Positions 53,156-61,293 of a DNA stretch of 64,000 nucleotides are shown piece after piece (the stretch's first letter is position 1; every line of letters starts with the position of its first letter). Made by a program: the position numbers and the translations under genes. The DNA comes from GCA-2737665 sp044344795 (GTDB taxonomy: Bacteria; Bacteroidota; Bacteroidia; Palsa-965), in the NCBI GenBank assembly GCA_044344795.1, contig JBIJCF010000004.1, forward strand, positions 1 to 64,000. The letters run 5' to 3'. Below the pieces are notes generated by a model. The model saw nothing but the letters and a program-made list of their open reading frames with translations. It was not told the DNA's origin and did not search any database.

Positions 53156-53731
53156 TTACTTTTTGTAAAAGTGCATTTCCTCCAAATATTGAAAAGCTTC
53201 CTTGGGGATGAAATAGCGCATGTCTTTACCTGCTTTGATGCCCTGCCGAATGAAGGTGCTGGAGATATCCATTAGCGGAGCTTCCGTGTAAATAACGTTG
53301 ATGTGTTGGAGTAGGTCCACTTGATGAACGCCGGGACGCGGGTAAACGTAAATGGAATATTGTGCGAGAATCTGTTCATAGTTCTTCCATTTGTGCAGCG
53401 TTTGCAGATTATCAGCACCCATGATTAGGGCAAACTGAACATCCGGATATTTTTCTGAAAGATGCGCCAACGTGTTTATGGTAAACGATGGTTGCGTTAA
53501 ACGAAATTCAATATCTGAAGCCTTTAATTTGGGATGATCACCAATAGCACGTGTTACCATTTCTAAACGATGATGATCAGCGAGTAAGGAACTTTTTTCC
53601 TTCAATGGATTGTGAGGAGAAACTACAAACCAAATTTTGTCGAGATCTGTAAATTCCAGCATGTAGTTGGCCAGAATCATGTGGCCGTGATGAACAGGAT
53701 TGAAGGAACCAAAAAACAATCCGATTTTCAT
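53156..53731 (-). CDS. nadD: Nicotinate-nucleotide adenylyltransferase
   Basis: The protein has 191 residues. The nucleotidyltransferase motif is GLFFGSFNPVHHGHM, followed by FVVSPHNPLK, MGADNLQTLHKW and the C-terminal ISSTFIRQ. It adenylates nicotinate mononucleotide in NAD synthesis. It follows gmk after 4 nt in the conserved yicC-gmk-nadD run. Its C-terminus faces the decayed STAS-like gene. Confidence 0.95.
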   Translation of the reverse strand: MKIGLFFGSFNPVHHGHMILANYMLEFTDLDKIWFVVSPHNPLKEKSSLLADHHRLEMVTRAIGDHPKLKASDIEFRLTQPSFTINTLAHLSEKYPDVQFALIMGADNLQTLHKWKNYEQILAQYSIYVYPRPGVHQVDLLQHINVIYTEAPLMDISSTFIRQGIKAGKDMRYFIPKEAFQYLEEMHFYKK

Positions 53732-53735
53732 GCAG

Positions 53736-54317
53736 CTATAGATGGAGGAATTTACGAATCAACGTTTCTGCCTGCAAAAACGATTCTTCCAGAATGTTAT
53801 TGGTAATCACATGATCAAATCGATTCTTGAACTGTAATTCTGATCCTGCTTTTGCAATGCGCATTTTAATTTTCTCTTCCGATTCCGTTGCACGATAACG
53901 CAGACGTTGTTCCAATACTTCCATGGACGGCGGTTCCACGAATACAGACAAGGCACGATCGCCATACTGCCTTTTCAAATTCATTCCACCAATCACATCC
54001 ACATCAAAAATGACATGATGTCCCTTTCTCCAAATACGTTCTACTTCCGATTTCAGCGTGCCATACATCTGTCCCGGATAAACTTCTTCCCATTCCACGA
54101 ATTCATCGGCAGCAATGCGAGTTCGAAATTCTTCTTCGGATAGAAAATAATAATCTACACCATGTTGCTCATCTCCGCGTACCGCACGTGATGTAGCAGA
54201 CACCGAAAATTCCAGCATCGGAAATTGTTTCAGTAAATGATGTACAATAGTAGTTTTCCCGGCTCCTGATGGTGCGGAGAAAATGATCAACTTGCCTGAT
54301 GTGTTGGAGTGACTCAC
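53736..54317 (-). CDS. gmk: Guanylate kinase
   Basis: The protein has 193 residues from a GTG start whose first base is the last base of the yicC stop (TAGTG), so translation is coupled. The P-loop is FSAPSGAGKTTIVHHL; SVSATSRAVRGDEQHGVDYYF binds GMP; VIFDVDVIGG and RIAKAGSE follow. It phosphorylates GMP to GDP. The gene order yicC-gmk-nadD is widely conserved. Confidence 0.96.
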   Translation of the reverse strand: MSHSNTSGKLIIFSAPSGAGKTTIVHHLLKQFPMLEFSVSATSRAVRGDEQHGVDYYFLSEEEFRTRIAADEFVEWEEVYPGQMYGTLKSEVERIWRKGHHVIFDVDVIGGMNLKRQYGDRALSVFVEPPSMEVLEQRLRYRATESEEKIKMRIAKAGSELQFKNRFDHVITNNILEESFLQAETLIRKFLHL

Positions 54318-55183
54318 TACAATACGTTTAACAGTTGTTCTTTAATTTTTTCCAACTCGTCTTTCATTTGTACCACGAGTTTCTGTATGCCTGCATCATT
54401 TGCCTTAGAACCAATGGTGTTGATTTCACGACCAATTTCTTGAGCAATAAATCCAAGCTTTCTACCACTTGCAGGTTCAGCCATTACTTTCAGGAAATAG
54501 TCGCAATGGGTTTTTAAGCGTAATTTCTCCTCTGTGATGTCGAACTTTTCGAGGTAGTAAATCAGTTCTTGCTCAAAACGATTCTGATCAATTTTTTCGG
54601 GAGAGAGTTGCTCTGTCAATACTTTTTGCAATCGTTCCCGAACATTTACTGCTCGTTGCGGATCTAATGCAATAACATCTTCCAATAGTTGCAATAGTAC
54701 ATTAATACGTTGACGAAACTCCTGTTCCAGAACCTGACCTTCCGTGTTACGAAATTGCTGAAATGCAGCGATAGCTTCCTGAATGCACGCGTTCACCGCA
54801 TTCCATTCCTGCTCATCAGGTTCTTGTTTATCTTGTTTCATTACATCAGGCATGCGAATGATTAACGAAAGAAAATCTTCGCGCTGCTCTCCGATAAGCT
54901 CTGCAAGAGCTTTTAATTCTTTATGATAGGCTAATGCTATCGGATGATTGATGGCTGCTGCATGTTGCTCGCCGGCTCCTTCTGCGTATAAACTGAAGTC
55001 TACTTTGCCACGTTCCAATGCGCGGGAAAGATCGCCGCGTATTTCAGCTTCTTTGTCGCGATAAGTCGGTGCCACACGCATGTTGAGGTCCAGCTGGCGA
55101 CTATTGAGCGAGCGAATTTCGACCGTAATTTTTTTGCCTGACAATTCGCAGGTGGCTTTTCCAAAGCCGGTCATTGATTTCAT
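54317..55183 (-). CDS. YicC/YloC-family endoribonuclease
   Basis: The protein has 288 residues starting MKSMTGFGKA, the family N-terminus, followed by VEIRSLNSRQLDLNMR. The C-terminal domain has the acidic signature EELIYYLEKFDITEE-like stretch (QELIYYLEKFDITEEKLRL in part) and GRKLGFIAQEIGREINTIGSK. Family members are metal-dependent RNA endonucleases linked to sRNA turnover. The stop overlaps the gmk start by one base. Confidence 0.94.
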   Translation of the reverse strand: MKSMTGFGKATCELSGKKITVEIRSLNSRQLDLNMRVAPTYRDKEAEIRGDLSRALERGKVDFSLYAEGAGEQHAAAINHPIALAYHKELKALAELIGEQREDFLSLIIRMPDVMKQDKQEPDEQEWNAVNACIQEAIAAFQQFRNTEGQVLEQEFRQRINVLLQLLEDVIALDPQRAVNVRERLQKVLTEQLSPEKIDQNRFEQELIYYLEKFDITEEKLRLKTHCDYFLKVMAEPASGRKLGFIAQEIGREINTIGSKANDAGIQKLVVQMKDELEKIKEQLLNVL

Positions 55184-55199
55184 AGTATCAAATGTACAA

Positions 55200-56087
55200 C
55201 TATGCCGTGGAACGTGTTTTCTTTCCGGCCATAATCACACCGGCGAATATGAGTACCGCGGAAAGTACTTTTTGCCACGTGAGTTCATCTTTGCCCAGAT
55301 AAAGGGCAATTCCTGCAGCCATGAGCGGTTGTAGATAGATGTAAGTACTCACAACAGAAGGGCTTAACGTCTTTAGCGCAAATATGTTTAGCAGATAAGC
55401 AATGAATGTTACGCCGATAACCACAAACATGATATTAAACCAGGTGTGTCCGGTTAGTGACGGCCAGTCGATTGCCTGAATACCTGAAAAGCCCAGCGGA
55501 ATCAGAATAAATGAACCAAATAGAAACACCCATTTTAATACCGTGATGGTATGGTATTGTTCCATCAATGGTTTTACCAACACCAAGAACAATCCCCACG
55601 ACAGTGCGTTGATGAATATAAAGAGATCTCCCAGCGGATCATCAGATCTAGTGGTTTGTACGGTATTACTTAAAATAAGCAAAGCCGCACCACCGAGTCC
55701 AACAACAATTCCGGAAACTCTGAGCCAGGTAATTTTCTCTTTCAAAATAATGTTGCCTAAAATCAGCACCAGCAATGGAGATGTAATCATAATGATAGCG
55801 CCGCTGATAGGTGAAGTCAGACTCATGCCTTTTACAAAAAGCGATTGATTGATAGAAACACCAAACAATGATAGCAGTGCCAGCTTGCCGATATCTTTTC
55901 GTTGCACGCGTTCCTTGATAAACAAGCCTGATAACCACAACAGCGGCGTTGCGCCAATAACGCGTAATGCTACAAAGCCCTCGGAACTCACAAATTGGGG
56001 AGTGACTTCTTTAATGATGGTAAATCCTGCCGCGTAAATCGCCATGGAGGCGAACAGGAAGAAATGCGACAGCAGCGTGTTATTCAC
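55200..56087 (-). CDS. EamA/DMT-family membrane transporter
   Basis: The protein has 295 residues and about ten membrane helices in two EamA halves (about residues 5-140 and 150-290). Phrases such as FVALRVIGATPLLWL, NQSLFVKGMSLTSP and STYIYLQPLMAAGIALYLG are typical. These drug/metabolite transporters export or import small metabolites; the substrate is not predictable. It lies 16 nt upstream of yicC and 30 nt from the ArsC/Spx-like gene, so all five minus-strand genes may share a transcript. Confidence 0.9.
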   Translation of the reverse strand: MNNTLLSHFFLFASMAIYAAGFTIIKEVTPQFVSSEGFVALRVIGATPLLWLSGLFIKERVQRKDIGKLALLSLFGVSINQSLFVKGMSLTSPISGAIIMITSPLLVLILGNIILKEKITWLRVSGIVVGLGGAALLILSNTVQTTRSDDPLGDLFIFINALSWGLFLVLVKPLMEQYHTITVLKWVFLFGSFILIPLGFSGIQAIDWPSLTGHTWFNIMFVVIGVTFIAYLLNIFALKTLSPSVVSTYIYLQPLMAAGIALYLGKDELTWQKVLSAVLIFAGVIMAGKKTRSTA

Positions 56088-56117
56088 AGATTATAGAATG
56101 AGCAGCAAAAGTAACAA

Positions 56118-56498
56118 CTACTTAGGCATTCGCTTAACCGCTTCGGCCAACGCTTCAATATTTTTCTTCGAATTTCCGATGAATATGGAATCGCCTATGA
56201 TAGTAATAGGTCGGCGGAGAAATGTGTATTCCTTGAGGATATAGTCGCGCTGCTCATCTTCACTTAGCTCACGTTCGTGCAATCCCATTGCTCTGTATTT
56301 TACAGCAGCTTTACTAAACAAACTCGCATAAGAATCGGCATGTTCACGCATCATGTTCAGATGTTGCGCATCAATCTTCGGTTTGACGTCAATCATTTCG
56401 AATTGTTTCGGTGTTATACCGCATTCTTTCATGATACGAGCGCAAGTTGAACAAGTAGAAAGGAAAAAGAAATAATTAATTGATGTTAATGGTTTCAT
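56118..56498 (-). CDS. ArsC/Spx-family thioredoxin-fold protein
   Basis: The protein has 126 residues from the ATG at 56498. A second ATG three codons upstream is possible. The N-terminal motif is LSTCSTCARIM (CxxC in this family's active-site position), with EYTFLRRPITIIGDSIFIG near the C-terminus matching the ArsC/Spx fold. In arsenate reductases a single Cys reduces arsenate with glutaredoxin, while Spx-like proteins bind RNA polymerase. Its role here is open, as no ars genes are near. It is divergent from the cystathionine enzyme gene. Confidence 0.83.
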   Translation of the reverse strand: MKPLTSINYFFFLSTCSTCARIMKECGITPKQFEMIDVKPKIDAQHLNMMREHADSYASLFSKAAVKYRAMGLHERELSEDEQRDYILKEYTFLRRPITIIGDSIFIGNSKKNIEALAEAVKRMPK

Positions 56499-56542
56499 GT
56501 GGTACAAATATTTGTTGAAATTCGCATAAACTTTTCAATTCG

Positions 56543-57700
56543 ATGAAAGATTCTTCAAAATACGGATTTGGCACACGTGCCATTCATGCGGGTCAAGAGC
56601 CCGATCCTTCCACCGGCGCAATCATGTCGCCTATTTATCAAACGTCAACATACGTGCAGGAATCGCCCGGCACGCACAAAGGTTATGCGTATGCGCGTGG
56701 TAAAAATCCTACCCGTGTGGCATTGGAGAAATGTATTGCTGCTTTGGAAGGTGCAGAATATGGTTTGTGTTTTTCTTCCGGCATGGGCGCTATGGATGCA
56801 GTATGTAAGTTGTTGCGTCCCGGCGACGAAGTAATTACCGGCGATGATTTATATGGTGGTTCGTACCGAATGTTTACTAAAGTATTTGCACATTACGGTA
56901 TTAAGTTTCATTTTGTGAATATGACGGATGCGGAGAACATCCGAAATTATATTAATACGAATACCAAATTGATATGGGCTGAAACGCCTACCAATCCTAC
57001 GATGCAGATCATCGACATTGAAGCTTGCGCAAAAATTGCAAAAGAAAATAAGTTGATTCTTGCCGTAGATAACACTTTTGCTTCTCCGTACTTACAGAAT
57101 CCGTTGGCGCTGGGGGCTGATATTGTCATGCATTCGGTAACGAAATATTTGGGCGGACACAGTGATGTAGTGATGGGAGCATTGGTAACTTCTAATAAAG
57201 AATTGTATGAGCAACTAGCGTTCATATTAAATAGTTGTGGTGCTAATCCGGGTCCGATGGATTCCTTTTTGGTGTTGCGTGGAATTAAAACACTTCACGT
57301 TCGAATGGATCGTCATTGTCAGAACGGACGCAAGATTGCAGAGTTTTTGCACAATCATCCCCGCATCGAAAAAGTGTATTGGCCGGGATTCGAATCTCAC
57401 CCGAATCATCACATCGCTAAAAAGCAAATGAAAGATTTTGGGGGAATGATCTCCATTGTTCTAAATGGAGCTGATTTACAAGAAACATTCAGAATAGCAT
57501 CTTCATTCAAAGTGTTTTCACTCGCTGAATCGTTGGGAGGTGTGGAGTCGTTGATCAATCATCCTGCTACCATGACGCACGCTTCAATACCAAAAGAAGA
57601 GCGTGAGCGAGTAGGTGTGGTGGATAATCTTTTGCGATTAAGCGTTGGTATTGAAAATATTGAAGATCTTATCTCCGATTTAGAGAACGCTTTAAAATAG
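56543..57700 (+). CDS. Cystathionine gamma-synthase/gamma-lyase (Cys/Met PLP enzyme)
   Basis: The protein has 385 residues. It starts FGTRAIHAGQEPDPSTGAI, followed by YAYARGKNPTR, the aromatic-stacking region FSSGMGAMDAV, and the PLP lysine in HSVTKYLGGHSDVV near residue 200. The C-terminal SLGGVESLINHPATMTH is a strong family mark. It either makes cystathionine from activated homoserine or splits it to cysteine; sequence alone does not decide. A terminator follows 23 nt after the stop. Confidence 0.92.
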   Translation: MKDSSKYGFGTRAIHAGQEPDPSTGAIMSPIYQTSTYVQESPGTHKGYAYARGKNPTRVALEKCIAALEGAEYGLCFSSGMGAMDAVCKLLRPGDEVITGDDLYGGSYRMFTKVFAHYGIKFHFVNMTDAENIRNYINTNTKLIWAETPTNPTMQIIDIEACAKIAKENKLILAVDNTFASPYLQNPLALGADIVMHSVTKYLGGHSDVVMGALVTSNKELYEQLAFILNSCGANPGPMDSFLVLRGIKTLHVRMDRHCQNGRKIAEFLHNHPRIEKVYWPGFESHPNHHIAKKQMKDFGGMISIVLNGADLQETFRIASSFKVFSLAESLGGVESLINHPATMTHASIPKEERERVGVVDNLLRLSVGIENIEDLISDLENALK

Positions 57701-57723
57701 AGTTACTTACCTGCATTAAGTTC

Positions 57724-57751
57724 ATGACACGAATCTTCCGGTTCGTGTCAT
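57724..57751 (+). terminator. Intrinsic terminator after the cystathionine enzyme gene
   Basis: ATGACACGAA and TTCGTGTCAT form a perfect 10-bp stem with an 8-nt loop, followed by TTTGTTTT. Confidence 0.85.
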
Positions 57752-57931
57752 TTTGTTTTAGAGGTTGTGGCATAGATAACCTTAAATGTCGATAATCATT
57801 CCATTTTAAGCGTTAACTTATTATGTTTACTCGGAAGTCGGTTTCGGTTTTCGCATCAAAGCTTGATTGGACTAATTTATACTTCAACATCAGCCTCATA
57901 ACTGAACTTTGCTTTTTGCATTTTTGTATTA

Positions 57932-58672
57932 ATGCGAACCAAAGTTTTTATTACCGGTACTTCCGGCGGCATTGGCTTAGCGATTGCTAAACAGTTGTTG
58001 TTGAATGATACGTATGAGGTTGTCGGAATTGGAAGGAGTCATACTATTGTACATGATCGGTACATTCCGGTAACCTTAGATCTGAGTGCATCCGGTGCTG
58101 CCGGTCAGGTAGTGTTTCAAGCCGATGATCGTTTTCATAAAGTTGTCTTGATTAATAATGCCGGCAGGATTGGAGCAATTCAACGGGTGGGATCATTGTC
58201 CGATGATGACATCAATGAAACGGTTCATCTGAATTTAACCTCCGCAATTCAACTTTCTAATTCTTTTTTGCGAGCTTTTGGTGCCAAGGACAAGCGTGAA
58301 CAAATCATACTTAATATAAGTTCAGGTGCCGGCAAGAACCCAATTGATGCCTGGAGTGTTTATTGCGCAACAAAAGCCGGCTTGGATATCTTTACGAAGT
58401 GTATTCGTGAAGAATTCAAGGTGTTAAATCAAAGCCATATTTATGCGTTTTCTGTTGCTCCCGGAGTAGTGGATACGCCCATGCAGCAACACATTCGAGC
58501 ATCGTTACGAGAAGATTTCAGCAGGGTAGATTATTTTCAAAATCTCCATCGGGACGGACAATTATTGTCGCCGGACTTGATTTCGCAAAAAGTACACCTT
58601 ATCTTAGATCATCCGAAGCAGGTTGGGGAGGAAGTGGTCTTCTCGTTGAAGGACTTCGGAGTTAACAGGTAA
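57932..58672 (+). CDS. Short-chain dehydrogenase/reductase (sepiapterin-reductase-like)
   Basis: The protein has 246 residues. The Rossmann motif is ITGTSGGIGLAIA, NNAG follows at about residue 76, and the catalytic Ser and YxxxK appear in NISSGAG and VYCATKAGLD near residue 150. APGVVDTPMQQHIR resembles sepiapterin reductase and benzil reductase proteins. NADPH use is probable. It is followed after 29 nt by the M43 metalloprotease gene. Confidence 0.88.
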   Translation: MRTKVFITGTSGGIGLAIAKQLLLNDTYEVVGIGRSHTIVHDRYIPVTLDLSASGAAGQVVFQADDRFHKVVLINNAGRIGAIQRVGSLSDDDINETVHLNLTSAIQLSNSFLRAFGAKDKREQIILNISSGAGKNPIDAWSVYCATKAGLDIFTKCIREEFKVLNQSHIYAFSVAPGVVDTPMQQHIRASLREDFSRVDYFQNLHRDGQLLSPDLISQKVHLILDHPKQVGEEVVFSLKDFGVNR

Positions 58673-58701
58673 ACAACCAGCACATCAATAAAATCCGAAA
58701 T

Positions 58702-60819
58702 ATGAAACGGAAAATTATATCTCTGTTTGTCTGGGCTGCCGCATTATTTGCGGTTGTGTCCGGATACGCACAACATCAGGATCACGGGTATTTCCAATGT
58801 GGTACCGATCAACAGCAAGCAAAAGTTTTTGCTGAACATCCCGAATTGAAAGCCGATTGGGAGGCTCGTGAAGCGCAGGAAATTTTGCGTGACCAGCAAG
58901 ATTTTGCGAATAACTATGGTCGTAATGAACGCAACAGCGTGTCGGTGCAATCGCCGCCTACCTATATTATTCCGGTAGTGTTTCACGTCATCCATGATTA
59001 TGGAACGGAAAATATTTCTGATGCTCAGATTCTGGATCAGATGCGAATTTTGAATGAAGACTTTCGCAAATTGAATGCCGATACTTCATCCATCGTTTCT
59101 CAGTTCGTGGGTATTGCAGACGATGCAGAGATTGAATTTCGTTTAGCGAATTTAGATCCAAATGGAAACTGTACTAACGGAATCGATCGTATTGCAAGTA
59201 TGGAGACATATGTAGGGGATGACGGTTCCAAGTTAAACGCATGGCCACGTAACCGGTACCTGAACGTTTGGGTAGTGCGAACAATTTCAAATGGTGCAGC
59301 GGGATATGCCTACTTACCGGGAGGAGCTCCTACGGCAGCGGTTGACGGAATTATTATTGTATCAACATATGTTGGTAGTATCGGCAGCGGTAATCCAACT
59401 ACAGGGCGTGCATTAACTCACGAGATCGGACATTTTTTGAATTTGCAGCATTGCTGGGGAAGTACCAATAATCCGAACGTTGCATGTGGTAATGACGGTG
59501 TTAGCGACACGCCGGTAACTAAAGGCTGGACTAGTTGTAATCTAACCAATAATGCTATTTGCAACGCAAACGTATCTGAGAACGTACAGAATTTTATGGA
59601 TTATTCGTACTGCTATCGTATGTTTACTGCCGGTCAGTGTACTCGTATGCGCGCTGCGTTGAATAATAGCGCAGGACAGCGCAATCAATTGTCAACTTCA
59701 ACTACACATACTGCAACCGGAATATTAAATAATCCGCCTAACACTTGTGCACCAAAGGCCGATTTTACTCCTGTAGACAAGCGTTTCGTTTGCGAGGGTG
59801 GTTCTGTAACGTTCAGTGATCTGGCGTGGAATGGACCGGTAACTTCATGGAGTTGGCAATTCCCGGGTGGTTCACCATCAACTTCCACCGACTCTATTCC
59901 TACTGTACAATACAACACTGCGGGAAGTTATGCGGTAACATTAACAGTTGCAAATGCTGCAGGAAGTAATTCAATCACGAGAACAGGACATGTTGTTGTC
60001 TCTCCGACAACAGCGCAATATTCAACTAACCCGTATACCGAAGGTTTTGAAAATGCAACCAACGTAACACAGGATTGGGTTATTATCAATCCACAAGGTA
60101 ACGGATGGGTTCGTTCTACTTCTGCGGCAGCAACAGGTTCTGCATGTATGCGTCTAGATAATACAACGGCAATGTTGGGGACGATAGATGAAATGATGAG
60201 CCCGTCTCTGAACCTCTCTGCAATCGGAGCAACGAGTATGACCTTCAAAGTTGCATTTGCGCAGCGTCAAACAGGAGATGCAGATAAATTACGTGTATTG
60301 GTTTCTACTGATTGCGGCGCTACGTGGAGTCAGCGTTATTCAAAAACAGGAGCAACATTAAGTACAGCTAACGCTACCACCGCTGCTTATGTGCCTAATG
60401 CAGCGCAATGGCGAACGGAAACGGTAACGTTTACTTCAGCTATGCAAAACGCTGCAAACGTTCGCGTGAAATTCGAATTTACAAGTGATGGCGGTAACGA
60501 TATTTGGATTGATGATATCAATCTGAACGCTCCAACGTCCGTAAACGCACCTGAAGCCGGTGTTAATGCGTTCACTGTTTTCCCTAATCCAACTAATGAC
60601 AATACATTGATTGCATTCAATTTGGAAAAGCAAGAGAACTTGCAAATTCTTGTGTTAGATATGACCGGTCGTGAAGTAATGAACGTGTTCAATGGTTCAA
60701 TGCCTGTTGGTAATCATCAGATTCCGCTTAACGTGAGTACATTGAGTGCAGGAACATATTTCATTCGAGTTGAAATGAACGACGGACGAGCCGTAACGCA
60801 GAAATTACTGGTACAGTAA
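58702..60819 (+). CDS. M43 (pappalysin-type) secreted metalloprotease with PKD and T9SS tail
   Basis: The protein has 705 residues with a signal peptide ending VSGYAQ. A propeptide-like segment leads to VVFHVIHDYG and the zinc motif LTHEIGHFLNLQHCWG (HExxHxxxxxH, near residue 238), followed by the Met-turn NFMDYSYCYRMF, defining the M43B type. Residues about 353-433 are a PKD domain (SWSWQFPGGSPSTSTD). Residues about 443-613 are a jelly-roll domain (MRLDNTTAMLGTIDEMMSP), and residues about 620-705 are a T9SS sorting domain (FTVFPNPTND, LSAGTYFIRV). It should be a secreted endopeptidase. A perfect terminator follows. Confidence 0.93.
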   Translation: MKRKIISLFVWAAALFAVVSGYAQHQDHGYFQCGTDQQQAKVFAEHPELKADWEAREAQEILRDQQDFANNYGRNERNSVSVQSPPTYIIPVVFHVIHDYGTENISDAQILDQMRILNEDFRKLNADTSSIVSQFVGIADDAEIEFRLANLDPNGNCTNGIDRIASMETYVGDDGSKLNAWPRNRYLNVWVVRTISNGAAGYAYLPGGAPTAAVDGIIIVSTYVGSIGSGNPTTGRALTHEIGHFLNLQHCWGSTNNPNVACGNDGVSDTPVTKGWTSCNLTNNAICNANVSENVQNFMDYSYCYRMFTAGQCTRMRAALNNSAGQRNQLSTSTTHTATGILNNPPNTCAPKADFTPVDKRFVCEGGSVTFSDLAWNGPVTSWSWQFPGGSPSTSTDSIPTVQYNTAGSYAVTLTVANAAGSNSITRTGHVVVSPTTAQYSTNPYTEGFENATNVTQDWVIINPQGNGWVRSTSAAATGSACMRLDNTTAMLGTIDEMMSPSLNLSAIGATSMTFKVAFAQRQTGDADKLRVLVSTDCGATWSQRYSKTGATLSTANATTAAYVPNAAQWRTETVTFTSAMQNAANVRVKFEFTSDGGNDIWIDDINLNAPTSVNAPEAGVNAFTVFPNPTNDNTLIAFNLEKQENLQILVLDMTGREVMNVFNGSMPVGNHQIPLNVSTLSAGTYFIRVEMNDGRAVTQKLLVQ

Positions 60820-60832
60820 AATACTGAGATAC

Positions 60833-60868
60833 AAAAAGGGTGGTCATGAATAAGTGACCACCCTTTTT
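60833..60868 (+). terminator. Intrinsic terminator after the M43 protease gene
   Basis: AAAAAGGGTGGTCA and TGACCACCCTTTTT form a perfect 14-bp stem with an 8-nt loop. Confidence 0.92.
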
Positions 60869-60897
60869 TATGCTGTAAAATTACTTCGATTTAAATT

Positions 60898-61014
60898 CAG
60901 CAAGAATAGATACGCATCCGTGTGCCTGTCCGTTTCCGCTGCACTTCTTTTCTCTAACAATAAACACTTTAGTACGGTCATGATACTGGTTCGGACGTGT
61001 ATCTATTCTTGCTG
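60898..61014. repeat. 23-nt inverted repeat enclosing a 71-nt loop, unexplained
   Basis: The left arm (60898-60920) starts CAGCAAGAATAGATAC and the right arm (60992-61014) ends GTATCTATTCTTGCTG. Sixteen outer base pairs are perfect, followed by one G-U pair, one C-G pair, one A-C mismatch and four more pairs. The arms enclose 71 nt. It lies in the 425-nt gap between the M43 protease and polA. No reading frame there looks coding and there is no target-site duplication at the ends. It may be a structured RNA, a MITE-like remnant or a regulatory hairpin. The rest of the gap (61015-61223) shows nothing I can name. Confidence 0.6.
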
Positions 61015-61223
61015 TGCAGTTCCTGTTTTTATCTATACCAACTTTTTCCACAACACTCTGGTTTCGAGCGGATAAGTAATGTAAGTTAAAATTTATTAGT
61101 TCGAATATAAGCCATGCCGGGTACCCATATAGAATGCGCGGAACCTTTCTTAATTTGTGCTATTGACACGGCCCAATAAAAATTTCGATTACGCCGGTTA
61201 TGATCTATGTGGAATTCACGGTA

Positions 61224-61250
61224 AGGAAAAGAGAGGAGGCACCTCTTTCT
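61224..61250 (-). terminator. Possible terminator after polA
   Basis: On the minus strand, GAAAGAGG and CCTCTCTTTTC pair around a TGCCT loop with one bulge, followed by a short T-rich stretch. It lies about 45 nt past the polA stop. Confidence 0.4.
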
Positions 61251-61293
61251 TGCCGATAACTTTTAATTCTCGCAACATTTTGTCGATTCAGGA

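Noticed and set aside
60854..61075. 73-residue open frame in the gap before polA
   Set aside because: It spans a terminator and an inverted repeat, and its composition does not look like a protein.
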